NCBI RefSeq assembly: GCF_006980715.1
Contig: NZ_SBHN01000023.1
Location: forward strand, 1-64,000
Source of the DNA: Telmatospirillum sp. J64-1
GTDB lineage: Bacteria > Pseudomonadota > Alphaproteobacteria > Rhodospirillales > Magnetospirillaceae
Length of the DNA: 64,000 nucleotides
Reading direction: 5' to 3'
The notes beneath the pieces were generated by a model. It was given only the letters and a program-made list of their open reading frames with translations, was not told the origin of the DNA and did not search any database. Every line of letters starts with the position of its first letter. The first letter of the stretch is position 1. Shown in pieces: positions 1 to 9,580 of the stretch. A program made the translations under genes and the position numbers.

Positions 1-8
1 AAACGTAG

Positions 9-46
9 ACCGCCGCCAGAGATCAAGCTCTGGCGGCGGTTTTGTT
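9..46 (+). terminator. Rho-independent terminator of an upstream gene outside the window
   Basis: A perfect 12-13 bp stem (9-21 paired with 28-40) with a short loop is followed by TTTGTT. It would end a plus-strand transcript coming from before base 1. The next gene (moaB) is on the minus strand. Confidence 0.8.
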
Positions 47-103
47 AAGGGCAAAGCAGCCTCGATTTGCCACCTAAAAGGCCGATCCTCCCCCGCGCAA
101 AGG

Positions 104-147
104 TCTCCATGCTGAGGAGCCGCGAAGCGGCGTCTCGAAGCATGGAC
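104..147 (+). repeat. Dispersed palindromic intergenic repeat, copy 1
   Basis: The sequence has an outer inverted repeat, CCATGCT (107-113) with AGCATGG (139-145), and an inner one, GCCGC (119-123) with GCGGC (127-131). The core GAGGAGCCGCGAAGCGGCGT recurs as two opposed copies at 53566-53660. It looks like the family of short, hairpin-forming intergenic repeats common in alphaproteobacteria. The rest of 1-229 shows no gene. Confidence 0.6.
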
Positions 148-229
148 TAGCGTTCAGCCTCTTTATAAAAGGCAAAGGAGCAAAGGGGCCAAGCCCCTTT
201 GCGGGTTTGGGCTGCGCCCAGGAAAACCC

Positions 230-769
230 TCAGCCCTTCAGATGTTCCTTCAGGCGCGGCATCAGTTCCACCAGATTGCAGGGCCGGTGGCGGGAATCGA
301 GCTGCCATTTCAGGATCTCGTCCCAGCCGTCGCGGCAGGCGCCCGGTGAACCCGGCAGGGCGAAGAGATAGGTGCCGTTGGCAACGCCCCCCGTGGCGCG
401 GGACTGGATGGTGGAACTGCCGATCTTGGCGACGCTGATCCAGCGGAACATCTCGCCGAAGCCGACGATTTCCTTGTCGTAGACGGCATGGAAGGCTTCG
501 GGGGTGACGTCGCGCCCCGTCACGCCGGTACCGCCGGTCGAGATCACCACATCCACCCCCGGATCGTCGATCCAGGCCCGCAGTTGGGCGGTGATGTCGG
601 CCACATCATCCTTGACGATCACCCTGGCGGCGACCTTGTGTCCGGCTTCCTCGATGCGTTCGACCAGGGTACGGCCGGATTTGTCGTCTTCCTCGCTGCG
701 TGTGTCCGAAACGGTCATCACCGCGATGTTGACGGGCAGAAAGGGCTTGGTTTCGTCAATTCGAGACAT
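230..769 (-). CDS. moaB: Molybdenum cofactor biosynthesis protein MoaB
   Basis: This is a 179-residue MoaB/MogA-fold protein, the usual length for the family. The molybdopterin-binding signature STGGTG lies mid-protein, preceded by the strand NIAVMTVSDTR and the segment SGRTLVERI. MoaB/MogA proteins act in the cytoplasm and adenylylate molybdopterin before metal insertion, although some MoaB proteins have weak or no activity. The ATG at 769 (MSRIDETK) was chosen over an upstream ATG at 808 because the homologous region begins there. It overlaps the end of the upstream lytic transglycosylase gene by 14 bases, so the two are probably translationally coupled. No other Mo-cofactor gene is nearby. 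Confidence 0.88.
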   Translation of the reverse strand: MSRIDETKPFLPVNIAVMTVSDTRSEEDDKSGRTLVERIEEAGHKVAARVIVKDDVADITAQLRAWIDDPGVDVVISTGGTGVTGRDVTPEAFHAVYDKEIVGFGEMFRWISVAKIGSSTIQSRATGGVANGTYLFALPGSPGACRDGWDEILKWQLDSRHRPCNLVELMPRLKEHLKG

Positions 770-2579
770 TCTTGGCCACCTGTCGCTGCACTCGGTCCAT
801 GGCATCATAAAGCGGCCATTCCCCCGAGACGAGATGATCGAGCGAAAGAGCCGGCTGGCCCATACGGTGGCGGTAAATCCAGAAATTGGACATCACTTTT
901 TCGATGAAGATCCGAGTTTCCCGCGCCGGGATGCTTTCGATGAACAGCAGCGGATCGCCCTGGTAGTCCAGGGTGTCGAGCCAGCGCTGCAGATTGCCCG
1001 GCCCGCTGTTATAGGCGACCACCAGCTTGAACAGATTGCCCTGCACCGCCGGATCGTCCAGCAGACGCTGGATATAGGTCTGGCCCAGGCTGAGATTGTA
1101 TTCCGGGTCGAGCAGCCGGCTCCGCTCCACCGGGCCGCCGGCCAGGAAACGCGCCGTCGCCGGCATCAGCTGCATCAGCCCCGCCGCACCCGCCGGGCTG
1201 ACCGCCGTGGGGACGAAGGTGGATTCCTGGCGCACGATGGCGAAGACCAGCGCCTTGTCCACCTTCCAGCCGCCCTGGGGCTGCCAGGGCGGCATCGGGA
1301 AGCTGACGGCATCATGGAAGCGGCCGTCCTGCGAAGCCACGACGCTGCCAAGGCGCAAGGCCACTTCCGGCATTCCCCCGGCATTGGCCAGGGCCAGCAA
1401 GGCCGTCGTCAGGGCTGGAGTAGCACTGGGGGCGAGGCGGCGGATCTCCTCCTCCGCCAAGTCGCGGCGTCCGATCTGCATCAGCCCCAGGATGCGCTTG
1501 CCGCGCTCGACGCGCTGGATCAGCTCGGCGTCCAGGTCGGTGAAGGGCGCCTGTTCCCACGAGAAAGTGGAGCCCATGTTCAGCGCCCGGCGGGCCAGTT
1601 GGCCGTAGAAGGTACGGGAATGCTCGGCGGCGATCTCCAGCCAGTGATTGACCGCCTCGGGCCGCCGGGTGACCAAGTTGGCCCGTCCCGCCCAATAGGC
1701 CCCGGCGGCGATCATCCAGCCCGAGCCGTCATCCCGGCCGCGCGCCACCGCCTCGAAATGCGGGCGCGCCTTTTCATGGTCGCCCTGGCGCCATAGGGCC
1801 AGGGCCAGCTTCCAATGGGCCCAGGGGATGACGTCGCCGGACCGCTTCGCCACCGGCGTCAGCAATTCGATGACCCGCTTGTCCTCGCCCGCCGCGAAGA
1901 AACCGGCCCCGACCAGGGTCCGCAAGTCGTCGGCATCGTATTGATCCAGCGCCAGCTTGACCCGGGGCTCGTCGAGCATCGCCAGCACCGACTCGGCCTG
2001 GCCCTGGCGGACCATGCTGCGGGCGCGGGTCTTGATCTCGCGGATCTTGTTGCGCTGGGCAGCGCTGAGGCCCGTGCGCTCGTAGCTGAGGTCTTCCCAA
2101 TCGGCGCCGGTATTGCGTGTCCGGATGCCGGTGCCGTCCAGATAGCTGCTTTGCGGCGACTTGATCTTCTGGCCGGGGGCGCGCTTGCGGGCCAGGCTAT
2201 AAATCCTGTCGGCGTCGGGATGGTCGGCATATTCCGCCATCCAGGCGACCAGTTCGGCGGCGGGGGATTTGTAATGGGGATGAAGCAGCCGCTGCGCCAG
2301 CACATGGCCCAACAGCATCCGGTCTTCAAGCTGGGCGATCAGGCGATCCGCCTGCCCCCACTGCCCCTTGCCTTGAAGCTCGAATATCCTGGTATAGCGT
2401 CCGGCATCCGCAACCGAGAGCGGCTTGGGGATCTCAGCCTTGCGGCCCTGCCGGATGGCGCCGGAGCCCAAGGTAGCGACTTTGTCGCCGGCCGTGGAGG
2501 CGGGCGTGCTTTCGGCCGAGGCCGGGCCCGACAGGGCCATCGTCGCGGCCAGCAAGGCTGGCAGCAGCTTCTTTCGCAC
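756..2579 (-). CDS. slt: Soluble lytic murein transglycosylase
   Basis: The 607-residue protein has an N-terminal signal peptide (MRKKLLPALLAATMAL, cleavage near PASA). A long alpha-superhelical middle follows, and then a C-terminal SLT domain from about residue 440. The catalytic glutamate is in IVRQES (about residue 452), followed by the family motif AGLMQLMPATA and the downstream AYNSGPGN. Slt cleaves the MurNAc-GlcNAc bond with formation of 1,6-anhydro-MurNAc in the periplasm. Start is a GTG with GGAGA about nine bases upstream. It precedes and overlaps moaB. Family membership is secure; which Slt paralogue it is cannot be settled from sequence alone. Confidence 0.9.
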   Translation of the reverse strand: MRKKLLPALLAATMALSGPASAESTPASTAGDKVATLGSGAIRQGRKAEIPKPLSVADAGRYTRIFELQGKGQWGQADRLIAQLEDRMLLGHVLAQRLLHPHYKSPAAELVAWMAEYADHPDADRIYSLARKRAPGQKIKSPQSSYLDGTGIRTRNTGADWEDLSYERTGLSAAQRNKIREIKTRARSMVRQGQAESVLAMLDEPRVKLALDQYDADDLRTLVGAGFFAAGEDKRVIELLTPVAKRSGDVIPWAHWKLALALWRQGDHEKARPHFEAVARGRDDGSGWMIAAGAYWAGRANLVTRRPEAVNHWLEIAAEHSRTFYGQLARRALNMGSTFSWEQAPFTDLDAELIQRVERGKRILGLMQIGRRDLAEEEIRRLAPSATPALTTALLALANAGGMPEVALRLGSVVASQDGRFHDAVSFPMPPWQPQGGWKVDKALVFAIVRQESTFVPTAVSPAGAAGLMQLMPATARFLAGGPVERSRLLDPEYNLSLGQTYIQRLLDDPAVQGNLFKLVVAYNSGPGNLQRWLDTLDYQGDPLLFIESIPARETRIFIEKVMSNFWIYRHRMGQPALSLDHLVSGEWPLYDAMDRVQRQVAKNVSN

Positions 2580-2698
2580 GTCTCGGTCTCCGCGCGTTAT
2601 GGAACGACATCATCATGAACCGCGACGGTTATAGATGCCGTTCCGAGGGCGCTGCAAGCATCACAAGGGAGGGGAGACTCCAACTTTTGGAGAAAGGC

Positions 2699-3523
2699 TT
2701 AAAAAATATTAAGGAAATCAATCTTCTGGCGCAGTGTAACAAAATCGCGCCAAGCCTCCCTCTTTTGACCGGGCGTGCGCAGCAGGAAAGCCGGATGGAA
2801 GGTCGCCAGCGCCGCCACCGGACGCTGAAGCCCCGGCGTGGCATAGTCGAACCAGCGTCCGCGCAGCCGGGAGATCGGCTCGTTGCGGGCCAGCAGCGCC
2901 GAGGCGGCGGCACCGCCCAGCAGCAGCATCACCGCCGGGTCCACCAGTTCCACATGCCGCTCGACGAAGGGCAGCATCATCTCGACCTCGGGCAGGGACG
3001 GCTTGCGGTTCCCCGGCGGGCGCCAGGGGAGTATATTGGTGATGTAGCAGGTGCTGCGGTCCAGTCCGATCGAGGCCAGCATACGGTCGAGCAACTGCCC
3101 GCTCACCCCGACGAAGGGGCGGCCGATGCGGTCCTCGTCGGCGCCGGGGGCTTCGCCGACCAGCATGACCTGCGCCTTGGGATTGCCGTCGCCGAAGACG
3201 GTCCTCCGCGCCGTCATCTTCAACGGACAGGCCTCGAAGGAATCGATCGCGGCATACAATTCATCAAGACTCTTGCATTCTGCCGCAAGATGCGCTGCGT
3301 TGCTTCTCTGCTCGGGGGCTCTTTGTTCAAGGGTCCCGCGTCCTATTTCCGGACGCGGGGCCGTTTCCGGGTGGAAGGTTGGCGGCGGCGATGCCGGACG
3401 GACAGGCGCAGCGGCACGCGCGGCAGCGGCGTAGCGATCCACCGGGATCTCGCCGATGGCTTCGTCGACACCGGCATCGACGTACCAGCGCAGAAGCTCG
3501 TATGCCGACTGAGTAATAGACAT
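2699..3523 (-). CDS. Uracil-DNA glycosylase, family 4-like
   Basis: The 274-residue protein has the family-4 active-site motif GEAPGADED followed by GRPFVG, the stretch WRPPGNR, and the second catalytic motif HPAFLLR near the C-terminus. It would remove uracil from DNA in base-excision repair. The N-terminal ~80 residues are a poorly conserved Pro/Ala-rich extension. Canonical family-4 enzymes bind a 4Fe-4S cluster through four cysteines (Cys-x2-Cys plus two later). Here only one of the first pair is visible (EACPL), and the position before RPPGNR is Trp rather than Cys, so the cluster is probably absent. The ATG at 3523 was preferred to the GTG at 3589. The gene is divergent from the ETF-QO gene. 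Confidence 0.82.
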   Translation of the reverse strand: MSITQSAYELLRWYVDAGVDEAIGEIPVDRYAAAARAAAPVRPASPPPTFHPETAPRPEIGRGTLEQRAPEQRSNAAHLAAECKSLDELYAAIDSFEACPLKMTARRTVFGDGNPKAQVMLVGEAPGADEDRIGRPFVGVSGQLLDRMLASIGLDRSTCYITNILPWRPPGNRKPSLPEVEMMLPFVERHVELVDPAVMLLLGGAAASALLARNEPISRLRGRWFDYATPGLQRPVAALATFHPAFLLRTPGQKREAWRDFVTLRQKIDFLNIF

Positions 3524-3626
3524 GCGCAGGAACCGACCTTTACGAAATATTCTGACGCGACCCTCGGCCGCGCTCGTGATATAGAGCACATCAGCGTAAG
3601 AGAGTTGCCTGACTAGGGGAAGGACT

Positions 3627-5267
3627 ATGGAACGGGAATCGATGGAATTTGACGTGGTGATCGTCGGCGCCGGGCCATCTGGCCTGGCTGCCGCGATCCG
3701 CCTGCGTCAGCTTGCCCAGGACGCCGGACGCGAACTTTCCGTCTGCGTGCTGGAAAAAGGTTCGGAAGTGGGCGCGCATATCCTGTCCGGCGCCTGTTTC
3801 GAACCCCATGCCCTGGACGAGTTGATTCCCGACTGGCGTGAAAAGGGAGCGCCGCTGAACACCCCGGTCACGGAAGACAGCTTCCTGCTGCTGACCGAGA
3901 CCAAGGCGATCAAGTCCCCCCTGACGCCGCCGCAGATGCAGAATCACGGCAATTACATCATCAGCCTGGGCAATCTCTGTCGCTGGCTGGCGACCCAGGC
4001 CGAGGAACTGGGCGTCGAGATCTTCCCCGGCTTCGCCGCCGCCGAAGTGCTCTATCACGAGGACGGCCGGGTCAAAGGCGTCGCCACCGGCGACATGGGG
4101 GTCGGCCGCGACGGCCAGCCCACCGCCCATTTCGAACCGGGCGTCGAGCTTCATGCCCGCCAGACCATCTTCGCCGAAGGCTGCCGCGGCTCGCTGACCA
4201 AGACCCTGTTCGAGCGCTTCGACCTACGCAAGGACTGCGACCCGCAGACCTATGGCATCGGCATCAAGGAATTGTGGGAGATCGACCCGGCCAAGCACAA
4301 GGCGGGCAAGGTCGTCCACACCGTGGGCTGGCCGCTGACCAGCGACGTCTATGGCGGCTCCTTCCTCTATCACCTGGAGAACAACCAGGTGGCGGTGGGC
4401 TTCGTGATCGGGCTGGACTACCAGAACCCGCATCTCTCGCCCTTCGACGAATTCCAGCGCTTCAAGACCCACCCGGCCATCCGCGACACCTTCGAGGGCG
4501 GGCGGCGCATCGCCTATGGCGCGCGCGCCATTTCCGAGGGCGGCTTCCAGTCGATCCCCAAGCTGACCTTCCCCGGCGGCCTGCTGATCGGCGATACGGC
4601 AGGCTTCCTGAACGTGCCCAAGATCAAGGGCAGCCACACCGCCATGAAGTCGGGCATGACCGCCGCCGAGGCCGTCTTCGACCTGCTGGCCTCCAGCAAC
4701 GAACAGGCCCACGAAGCCACGGCCTATCCCGAGAAGCTGAAGCAGACCTGGCTGTGGGACGAATTGCACCGCGCCCGCAACATCCGCCCCTCCTTCCACA
4801 AGGGGCTGTGGGGCGGCCTCGCCTATTCGGCGATCGACACCTATCTGTTCCGGGGCAAGGCGCCGTGGACCTTCCACAACCACGAGGACCATACCCAGTT
4901 GAAGAAGGCCAGCGAAGCGCCGAGGATCGACTATCCCAAGCCCGACGGCGTGTTGACCTTCGACAAGCTGTCCTCGGTCTTCATCTCCAACACCAATCAT
5001 GAAGAGGATCAGCCGATCCATCTTCAGCTGAAGAATCCCTCGGTGCCGGTCGAGATCAACTTGGCCCAGTACGATGCGCCCGAGCAGCGCTACTGCCCGG
5101 CCGGCGTCTACGAAATCGTGCGGGAGGATGACGGCGGCAACCCACGCTTGCAGATCAACGCCCAGAATTGCGTCCACTGCAAGACCTGCGACATCAAGGA
5201 CCCCACCCAGAACATCAATTGGGTGGTGCCGCAGGGTGGCGGCGGGCCGAATTATCCCAATATGTAA
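3627..5267 (+). CDS. etfD: Electron-transfer flavoprotein:ubiquinone oxidoreductase
   Basis: The 546-residue protein, typical length for ETF-QO, has an N-terminal FAD dinucleotide-binding motif [10 protein letters not shown] (about residues 12-21). A C-terminal ferredoxin-type 4Fe-4S region follows, with cysteines in YCPAG and in [12 protein letters not shown]. It passes electrons from reduced ETF to ubiquinone at the inner membrane, serving acyl-CoA dehydrogenases, and would include the methylsuccinyl-CoA dehydrogenase encoded near 54-55 kb. A strong GGGGAAGGA ribosome site precedes the ATG. A terminator follows directly, so it is probably monocistronic. The ETF subunits are not in the window. 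Confidence 0.95.
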   Translation: MERESMEFDVVIVGAGPSGLAAAIRLRQLAQDAGRELSVCVLEKGSEVGAHILSGACFEPHALDELIPDWREKGAPLNTPVTEDSFLLLTETKAIKSPLTPPQMQNHGNYIISLGNLCRWLATQAEELGVEIFPGFAAAEVLYHEDGRVKGVATGDMGVGRDGQPTAHFEPGVELHARQTIFAEGCRGSLTKTLFERFDLRKDCDPQTYGIGIKELWEIDPAKHKAGKVVHTVGWPLTSDVYGGSFLYHLENNQVAVGFVIGLDYQNPHLSPFDEFQRFKTHPAIRDTFEGGRRIAYGARAISEGGFQSIPKLTFPGGLLIGDTAGFLNVPKIKGSHTAMKSGMTAAEAVFDLLASSNEQAHEATAYPEKLKQTWLWDELHRARNIRPSFHKGLWGGLAYSAIDTYLFRGKAPWTFHNHEDHTQLKKASEAPRIDYPKPDGVLTFDKLSSVFISNTNHEEDQPIHLQLKNPSVPVEINLAQYDAPEQRYCPAGVYEIVREDDGGNPRLQINAQNCVHCKTCDIKDPTQNINWVVPQGGGGPNYPNM

Positions 5268-5274
5268 CCCCTTG

Positions 5275-5310
5275 AAGGGCCGGACTAATTTCAGTCCGGC
5301 CCTTTCCTTT
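5275..5310 (+). terminator. Intrinsic terminator after ETF-QO
   Basis: Perfect 12-bp stem (5275-5286 with 5293-5304), six-base loop, then TTCCTTTCC. It lies eight bases after the ETF-QO stop codon. Confidence 0.85.
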
Positions 5311-5456
5311 CCGGCCGCCGCTACTACTTTAGAGGAAGCGGAATCCCTTGTTGTGTCCCAGGACCGTGGGCTAGAGTCCGCCCGCCCTCCCCTTTTGGAG
5401 TGGTCGCGGACGCTCCCGGACAGGGAGTGCCGTGCGGTCGAGTGTTGGAGTTGGTG

Positions 5457-7187
5457 ATGACCCCAATGGCTGTCCGTCTCAGCCCCGCCTTTCGTCGTGC
5501 AGCGATTCTTGGTGCCCTGGCCCTTCTGCCCGCCTGTGCTGCCGCCCATAGCGAGAAGAACCCGGTGCAGCACCAACCGGCCGAGATCGCCCAGGAAATC
5601 TCCATGGGCCGTTCCGGCTTCGGCAATTACCTTGCCGCCCGGCATGCCCAGGGCCAGTTCGCCGCCGGTGAAGCCGCCAGCTTCTATCTTCACGCCCTGG
5701 AAAGCGACCCCGAGAACCCCGAACTGCTGTCGCGCGCCTTCGTGCTGATGGCGATCGAGGGCGACATGGAACAGGCCGAGGAACTGGCCCGCCGCCTGCT
5801 GACCTTCGAAGACACCAACAGCCTCGCCCGCCTGCTGCTGGCGTCCCGCGCCGCCAAGGCCGGGGACTGGTCCATGGCCGAGCGCCATGTGGAATTCCTG
5901 CCCAAGCGCGGCCTGGGCAGCTTCATGACGCCGCTGATCAGCGCCTGGGCCCGCGTCGGCGCCGGTGATTACGACAAGGCGCTGACGGCCTTGCAGCCCT
6001 TGTCTGAAACCAGCAGTTTCGCCGCCATCCACGATTTCCACGCCGCCCTGATCAGCGACCTCGCCGACCAGCCCAAGGTGGCGGAGGATTACTACCGCAA
6101 CACCGTGGCCGGCACCGCGGGCCTGACCCTGCGCTCGATCCGCGCCGTCGGCTCCTTCTATCAGCGCACCGGCCAGATGGACAAGGCGCAGGCCCTCTAC
6201 ACCCGCTACCAGAGCCACAATCCGGAAGCCGTGCTGTTCGACAGCGCCCGCATGCTGGCGCAGGGTTCCTCGGTGGAACGGCCGGTGGCCGATGCGCGCC
6301 AGGGCATGGCCGAGGCCTTCTTCGGCGCCGCCACCACAATGCGCCAGAGCAACGCGCCGGACATGGCCCTGCTGTTCGCCCGCATGGCCCTGGACCTGGA
6401 GCCCAACCTGCCGCTGGCCTATTTGCTGGTCGGCGACCTGCTGCAGGGGCTGAACCGCCTGGAAGAGGCCAATGCCGCCTATCTCGCCATCGATCCTTCC
6501 GAGGAATTGTGGTGGACTACCCAGTTGCGGGTGGCGGGCAACCTCAACGAAATGGGCCGCAGCGACGAAGCCATCGCCTTGCTGCGCGACCTCGCCGCCA
6601 AGGACCCGATGCGCCACGACGCCCTGGTCAGCCTGGGCGAAGTCCTGCGCGGCACCAGGAAGTTCCCCGAAGCCATCGACGCCTATTCCGAGGCCCTGAC
6701 ACGGCTGGAGAGAATCGAGCGCCACCACTGGCCGCTGCTCTATTCGCGCGGCATCGCCTACGAGCAATCCGACCGCTGGCCGGAGGCCGAGCGCGACTTC
6801 CTGCAGGCGCTCGAACTGGAACCGGACCAGCCCTACGTGCTCAACTATCTCGGCTATAGCTGGGTCGAGCGGGGCGTCCACCTGGACCAGGCCAAGCGCA
6901 TGATCCAGAAGGCGGTCGAGCTGCGCCCCAATGACGGCTATATCGTCGACAGCCTGGGCTGGGTTCTCTACAAGACCGGCGATTATCCGGGGGCGGTGCA
7001 GTATCTGGAACGCGCCGTCGAGCTGCGCCCCGCCGATCCGGTGATCAACGACCATTTCGGCGATGCCCTGTGGAAGGTCGGCCGTACCGAGGAAGCCCGC
7101 TTCCAGTGGCGCCGAGCGCTCAGCCACAATCCCGAGCCCGACCTGCAGGCCAAGATCGAGCAGAAGCTCAAGCAGGGCCTGCCATGA
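5457..7187 (+). CDS. TPR-repeat lipoprotein
   Basis: The 576-residue protein has a lipoprotein signal: positively charged start, hydrophobic stretch, lipobox LLPAC near residue 25. The remainder is tetratricopeptide repeats, for example the units around [31 protein letters not shown] and [14 protein letters not shown] near the C-terminus. TPR proteins are scaffolds for protein-protein contacts; the partner here is unknown. The ATG at 5457 was chosen because TTGGAG lies six bases upstream and it gives a clean signal peptide. Its stop overlaps the ispE start (ATGA), an arrangement seen in many alphaproteobacteria, so expression of the two is coupled. Confidence 0.85.
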   Translation: MTPMAVRLSPAFRRAAILGALALLPACAAAHSEKNPVQHQPAEIAQEISMGRSGFGNYLAARHAQGQFAAGEAASFYLHALESDPENPELLSRAFVLMAIEGDMEQAEELARRLLTFEDTNSLARLLLASRAAKAGDWSMAERHVEFLPKRGLGSFMTPLISAWARVGAGDYDKALTALQPLSETSSFAAIHDFHAALISDLADQPKVAEDYYRNTVAGTAGLTLRSIRAVGSFYQRTGQMDKAQALYTRYQSHNPEAVLFDSARMLAQGSSVERPVADARQGMAEAFFGAATTMRQSNAPDMALLFARMALDLEPNLPLAYLLVGDLLQGLNRLEEANAAYLAIDPSEELWWTTQLRVAGNLNEMGRSDEAIALLRDLAAKDPMRHDALVSLGEVLRGTRKFPEAIDAYSEALTRLERIERHHWPLLYSRGIAYEQSDRWPEAERDFLQALELEPDQPYVLNYLGYSWVERGVHLDQAKRMIQKAVELRPNDGYIVDSLGWVLYKTGDYPGAVQYLERAVELRPADPVINDHFGDALWKVGRTEEARFQWRRALSHNPEPDLQAKIEQKLKQGLP

Positions 7188-8068
7188 GCGACCCTGCGCT
7201 GGATCTCTTCGCTCCGGCCAAGGTCAATCTCACCCTGCATGTCACCGGCCGCCGGGAAGACGGATATCACCTGCTGGAAAGCCTGGTGGTCTTCGCCGGA
7301 GCCGGCGACCGCCTGCGCCTGTGGCCCGCCGAGGAGCTGACGCTCTCCCTGGCCGGTCCCCAGGCCGACAAGCTGCGCGGCGAAGATCCCGCCGACAATC
7401 TGGTCCTCAAGGCCGCCCGCGCCCTGGCCGCCTGGGCCGGAATCCCACCCCGCGCGCGGATCGAGCTCCACAAGCACCTGCCGGTGGCCTCGGGCATCGG
7501 CGGCGGCTCGGCCGATGCGGCCGCCGCCCTGACCGGACTGGCGCGCCTGTGGAAGCTGGACGTCCCGGCGGCGGAGATGCACAAGATCGGCCTGTCCCTG
7601 GGCGCCGACATCCCCGTCTGCCTGGCCGGACGGCCCATGCGCATGGAAGGCGTGGGCGACGGCCTGACCCCCGCCCCTGTCTTGCCTCCGGCCTGGCTGG
7701 TCCTGGTCAATCCCGGCATCGCCCTGTCCACCCCGGCCGTCTTCCGCGCCCGCAGCGGCGATTTCCTGCCCGCCGATCCCTTGACCGAGTCCCCCGCCGA
7801 CGCCCGCGCCCTGGCCGAGGCCCTGAGCCGCCGCCGCAACGACCTGACCGACGCCGCCATCTCCCTGGCTCCCGTCATCGCCGATTGCCTGTCGGCGCTG
7901 GACGCCCAGCCCGGCTGCCTGATCGCCCGCATGTCCGGCAGCGGCGCCACCTGCTTCGGCCTCTTCGGGGCGGAAGAAGAAGCCCGCAGCGCCGCCCGCA
8001 TTCTCGGCCTGACCCGCCCCCAATGGTGGTTGTCCGCCTGCCCCTTGCTGCCTGCGGAAAAATCCTAA
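7184..8068 (+). CDS. ispE: 4-diphosphocytidyl-2-C-methyl-D-erythritol kinase
   Basis: The 294-residue GHMP kinase phosphorylates CDP-methylerythritol at the 2-hydroxyl in the non-mevalonate isoprenoid pathway, in the cytoplasm. Visible motifs are [11 protein letters not shown] at the N-terminus, the GHMP ATP-binding loop [17 protein letters not shown] near residue 105, and the C-terminal [12 protein letters not shown]. The start is fixed by the four-base ATGA overlap with the TPR lipoprotein. It is followed after 54 bases by tRNA-Gln. Confidence 0.95.
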   Translation: MSDPALDLFAPAKVNLTLHVTGRREDGYHLLESLVVFAGAGDRLRLWPAEELTLSLAGPQADKLRGEDPADNLVLKAARALAAWAGIPPRARIELHKHLPVASGIGGGSADAAAALTGLARLWKLDVPAAEMHKIGLSLGADIPVCLAGRPMRMEGVGDGLTPAPVLPPAWLVLVNPGIALSTPAVFRARSGDFLPADPLTESPADARALAEALSRRRNDLTDAAISLAPVIADCLSALDAQPGCLIARMSGSGATCFGLFGAEEEARSAARILGLTRPQWWLSACPLLPAEKS

Positions 8069-8122
8069 AACACCCCCTTGCGTCCCCACCGATTCCGGAA
8101 TATTCTCCGCCTCCCTTCCCGG

Positions 8123-8197
8123 TGGGGCGTAGCCAAGCGGTAAGGCAGCGGTTTTTGGTACCGCCATTCCCTGGTTCGAATCCAGGCGCCCCAGCCA
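8123..8197 (+). tRNA. tRNA-Gln (anticodon TTG)
   Basis: The cloverleaf can be drawn in full. The acceptor stem pairs TGGGGCG (8123-8129) with CGCCCCA (8187-8193). The anticodon stem is GCGGT/ACCGC with loop TTTTGGT, giving anticodon TTG at 8155-8157. The T-arm has GGTTCGAATCC. A G discriminator and genome-encoded CCA (8195-8197) complete it. It reads CAA (and CAG by wobble). Confidence 0.96.
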
Positions 8198-8273
8198 TCT
8201 TCCACATCCCCCGACAGACCAGCGGCCAGCCGCTTTCCCATCATCCGCACGGCCCCTGCCATGGGTAAGCCGT

Positions 8274-8981
8274 TCACTGCGGCAGCAGGCGTTTCAGGTC
8301 GTCGCGGATGATCCTGTAGCAATCGCAGGAGACTTCCTCCAGTCCCGCCGGGTCCGTGATGGTGATATATCCCCGCGTGTGACGGATCAGACCGGCCTTT
8401 TGCAGGATATTGAGGGTCACGGTCACCCCTGCCCGCCGGACGCCCAGCATGACGGCGAGATATTCATGGGTGAGGGCGAAGGTGTCGCCGGCCCGGTCCC
8501 GGCTCATCAGCAGCCAGCGGGCGCAGCGTTCCTCGAGGCTGTGGAGGCGGTTGCAGGCCGCCGTCTGGGCGACCTGGTTGAAATGCACCTGGGCGAAGCG
8601 CAGCAGCTTCACCCGCAATGTCTCGCTCTGGCGCAGGGCGGCGGTGAGCATCTGTGCCGGCATCTGCCATCCGTCGCCCGGAATCTGCATCTCGCACCGA
8701 CAGATCATCCGATCCGTTTCCAGCAGGATGGGCGTGCCGACCAGTCCCTCGTTGCCGATCGTGCCGACCTCGACCGCACCGCCATCGGGCAGGATATTGA
8801 TCACGGAAGCACAACCGCGCTCGATGAACCATACATGCAAGATAGGCTCATCGGACCTGTAGTAGATCATTTTGTGCGGCAAGGAAACGCGGCTCAGATA
8901 GGGTCGGATCAACTTCTCTTCATCTGGAGTAAGACTGCCCAGAATGAAGTTACGACTCTCCATAAGAATTTTCTCCGGCAT
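8274..8981 (-). CDS. Crp/Fnr-family transcriptional regulator
   Basis: The 235-residue protein has an N-terminal cyclic-nucleotide-binding-type beta-roll (about residues 20-130, with DGGAVEVGTIGNEGLVG). A connecting helix and a C-terminal winged helix-turn-helix follow, around LTHEYLAVMLGVRRAGVTVTL. The FNR-type N-terminal cysteine cluster is absent, so direct oxygen sensing by a 4Fe-4S cluster is unlikely. Similar short proteins with GNEGLVG-type motifs are common in Rhizobiales and Rhodospirillales, and their ligands are mostly unknown. It is divergent from an orphan response regulator, with a large palindrome between them that could be its own operator. Confidence 0.85.
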   Translation of the reverse strand: MPEKILMESRNFILGSLTPDEEKLIRPYLSRVSLPHKMIYYRSDEPILHVWFIERGCASVINILPDGGAVEVGTIGNEGLVGTPILLETDRMICRCEMQIPGDGWQMPAQMLTAALRQSETLRVKLLRFAQVHFNQVAQTAACNRLHSLEERCARWLLMSRDRAGDTFALTHEYLAVMLGVRRAGVTVTLNILQKAGLIRHTRGYITITDPAGLEEVSCDCYRIIRDDLKRLLPQ

Positions 8982-9055
8982 CGCTGTGCGAGACTGCTTA
9001 CCGGTTCAACAGCCGGACGCTTACACAAGTTCAGCCGGCAAAAATTGTCACAGCC

Positions 9056-9095
9056 TTCTCTGCTGTCTGTACGCAAGCGTACAGACAGCAGAGAA
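9056..9095. promoter_or_regulatory. 40-bp perfect palindrome between divergent regulator genes
   Basis: Two 19-base arms (9056-9074 and 9077-9095) are exact reverse complements separated by AA. The centre reads TACGCAAGCGTA. It sits in the 148-base gap between the Crp-like gene and the receiver gene, 74 bases from one start and 34 from the other. Much longer than a normal dimeric operator half-site pair, it could be an operator, a cruciform, or an RNA hairpin in either leader. No U-tract follows on either strand, so a terminator is less likely. Confidence 0.75.
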
Positions 9096-9129
9096 AATTA
9101 TCTGGATAACTTTCCAGCGATATTGAAAC

Positions 9130-9537
9130 GTGGATCTGATTTCTATGGATGTGCCGAGCAACGGAACGACGACCATCGCCCTGCTGGAGGACGACAAGGC
9201 GGTACGGATCGCCGTGACATTGCTGCTCGAGGCCCAGGGAATCCACGTCATCGCCGGGTCTTCCGGTACGGAACTGGCGGACCAGATCGCCACGAGCGGC
9301 ATCCAGCCGCATCTCCTCGTCGCCGATTATCTGCTCGGCACGCAAACCGCCCTCGATGAAGTGCCCAAGGTGACCGCGCTTTGCGCCCCGGATGCGAAAG
9401 TGGTCATCACGACGGGCGACACCTCGCCCGACACCCAGGCCCGGATCGCCGCGCAGGGATGGGGACTCCTCATCAAGCCCTACCGGCCCGAGGACCTGCT
9501 CTCCAATATCGAGCAAAAGCCGGAAGAGGCCGTCTAG
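9130..9537 (+). CDS. Single-domain response regulator (receiver only)
   Basis: The 135-residue protein is a CheY-like receiver with no output domain. Acidic residues are in ALLEDDKAV, the phospho-acceptor Asp is in LLVADYLLG, the conserved Thr is in VVITTGD, and the Lys is in LIKPYRPEDL. Start could be the GTG at 9130 or the ATG at 9145; neither has a clear Shine-Dalgarno. No cognate kinase is adjacent. The sequence resembles the C-terminal receivers of hybrid kinases that feed FixJ/NarL-type or general stress relays. It is divergent from the Crp-like gene and shares the palindrome-containing promoter region. Confidence 0.85.
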   Translation: MDLISMDVPSNGTTTIALLEDDKAVRIAVTLLLEAQGIHVIAGSSGTELADQIATSGIQPHLLVADYLLGTQTALDEVPKVTALCAPDAKVVITTGDTSPDTQARIAAQGWGLLIKPYRPEDLLSNIEQKPEEAV

Positions 9538-9580
9538 AACCGTTTCCGCTCGAACACCGCGCGGGCTTGTCGCTTCCCGG

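Noticed and set aside
4224-7127. A 967-codon minus-strand open frame
   Set aside because: It is antisense to ETF-QO and the TPR lipoprotein, both well supported, and it has Gly/Ala/Gln-rich composition typical of a shadow frame.
8123-8197. tRNA-Gln as an integration site
   Set aside because: No repeat of the tRNA 3' end and no integrase are found downstream within the window.
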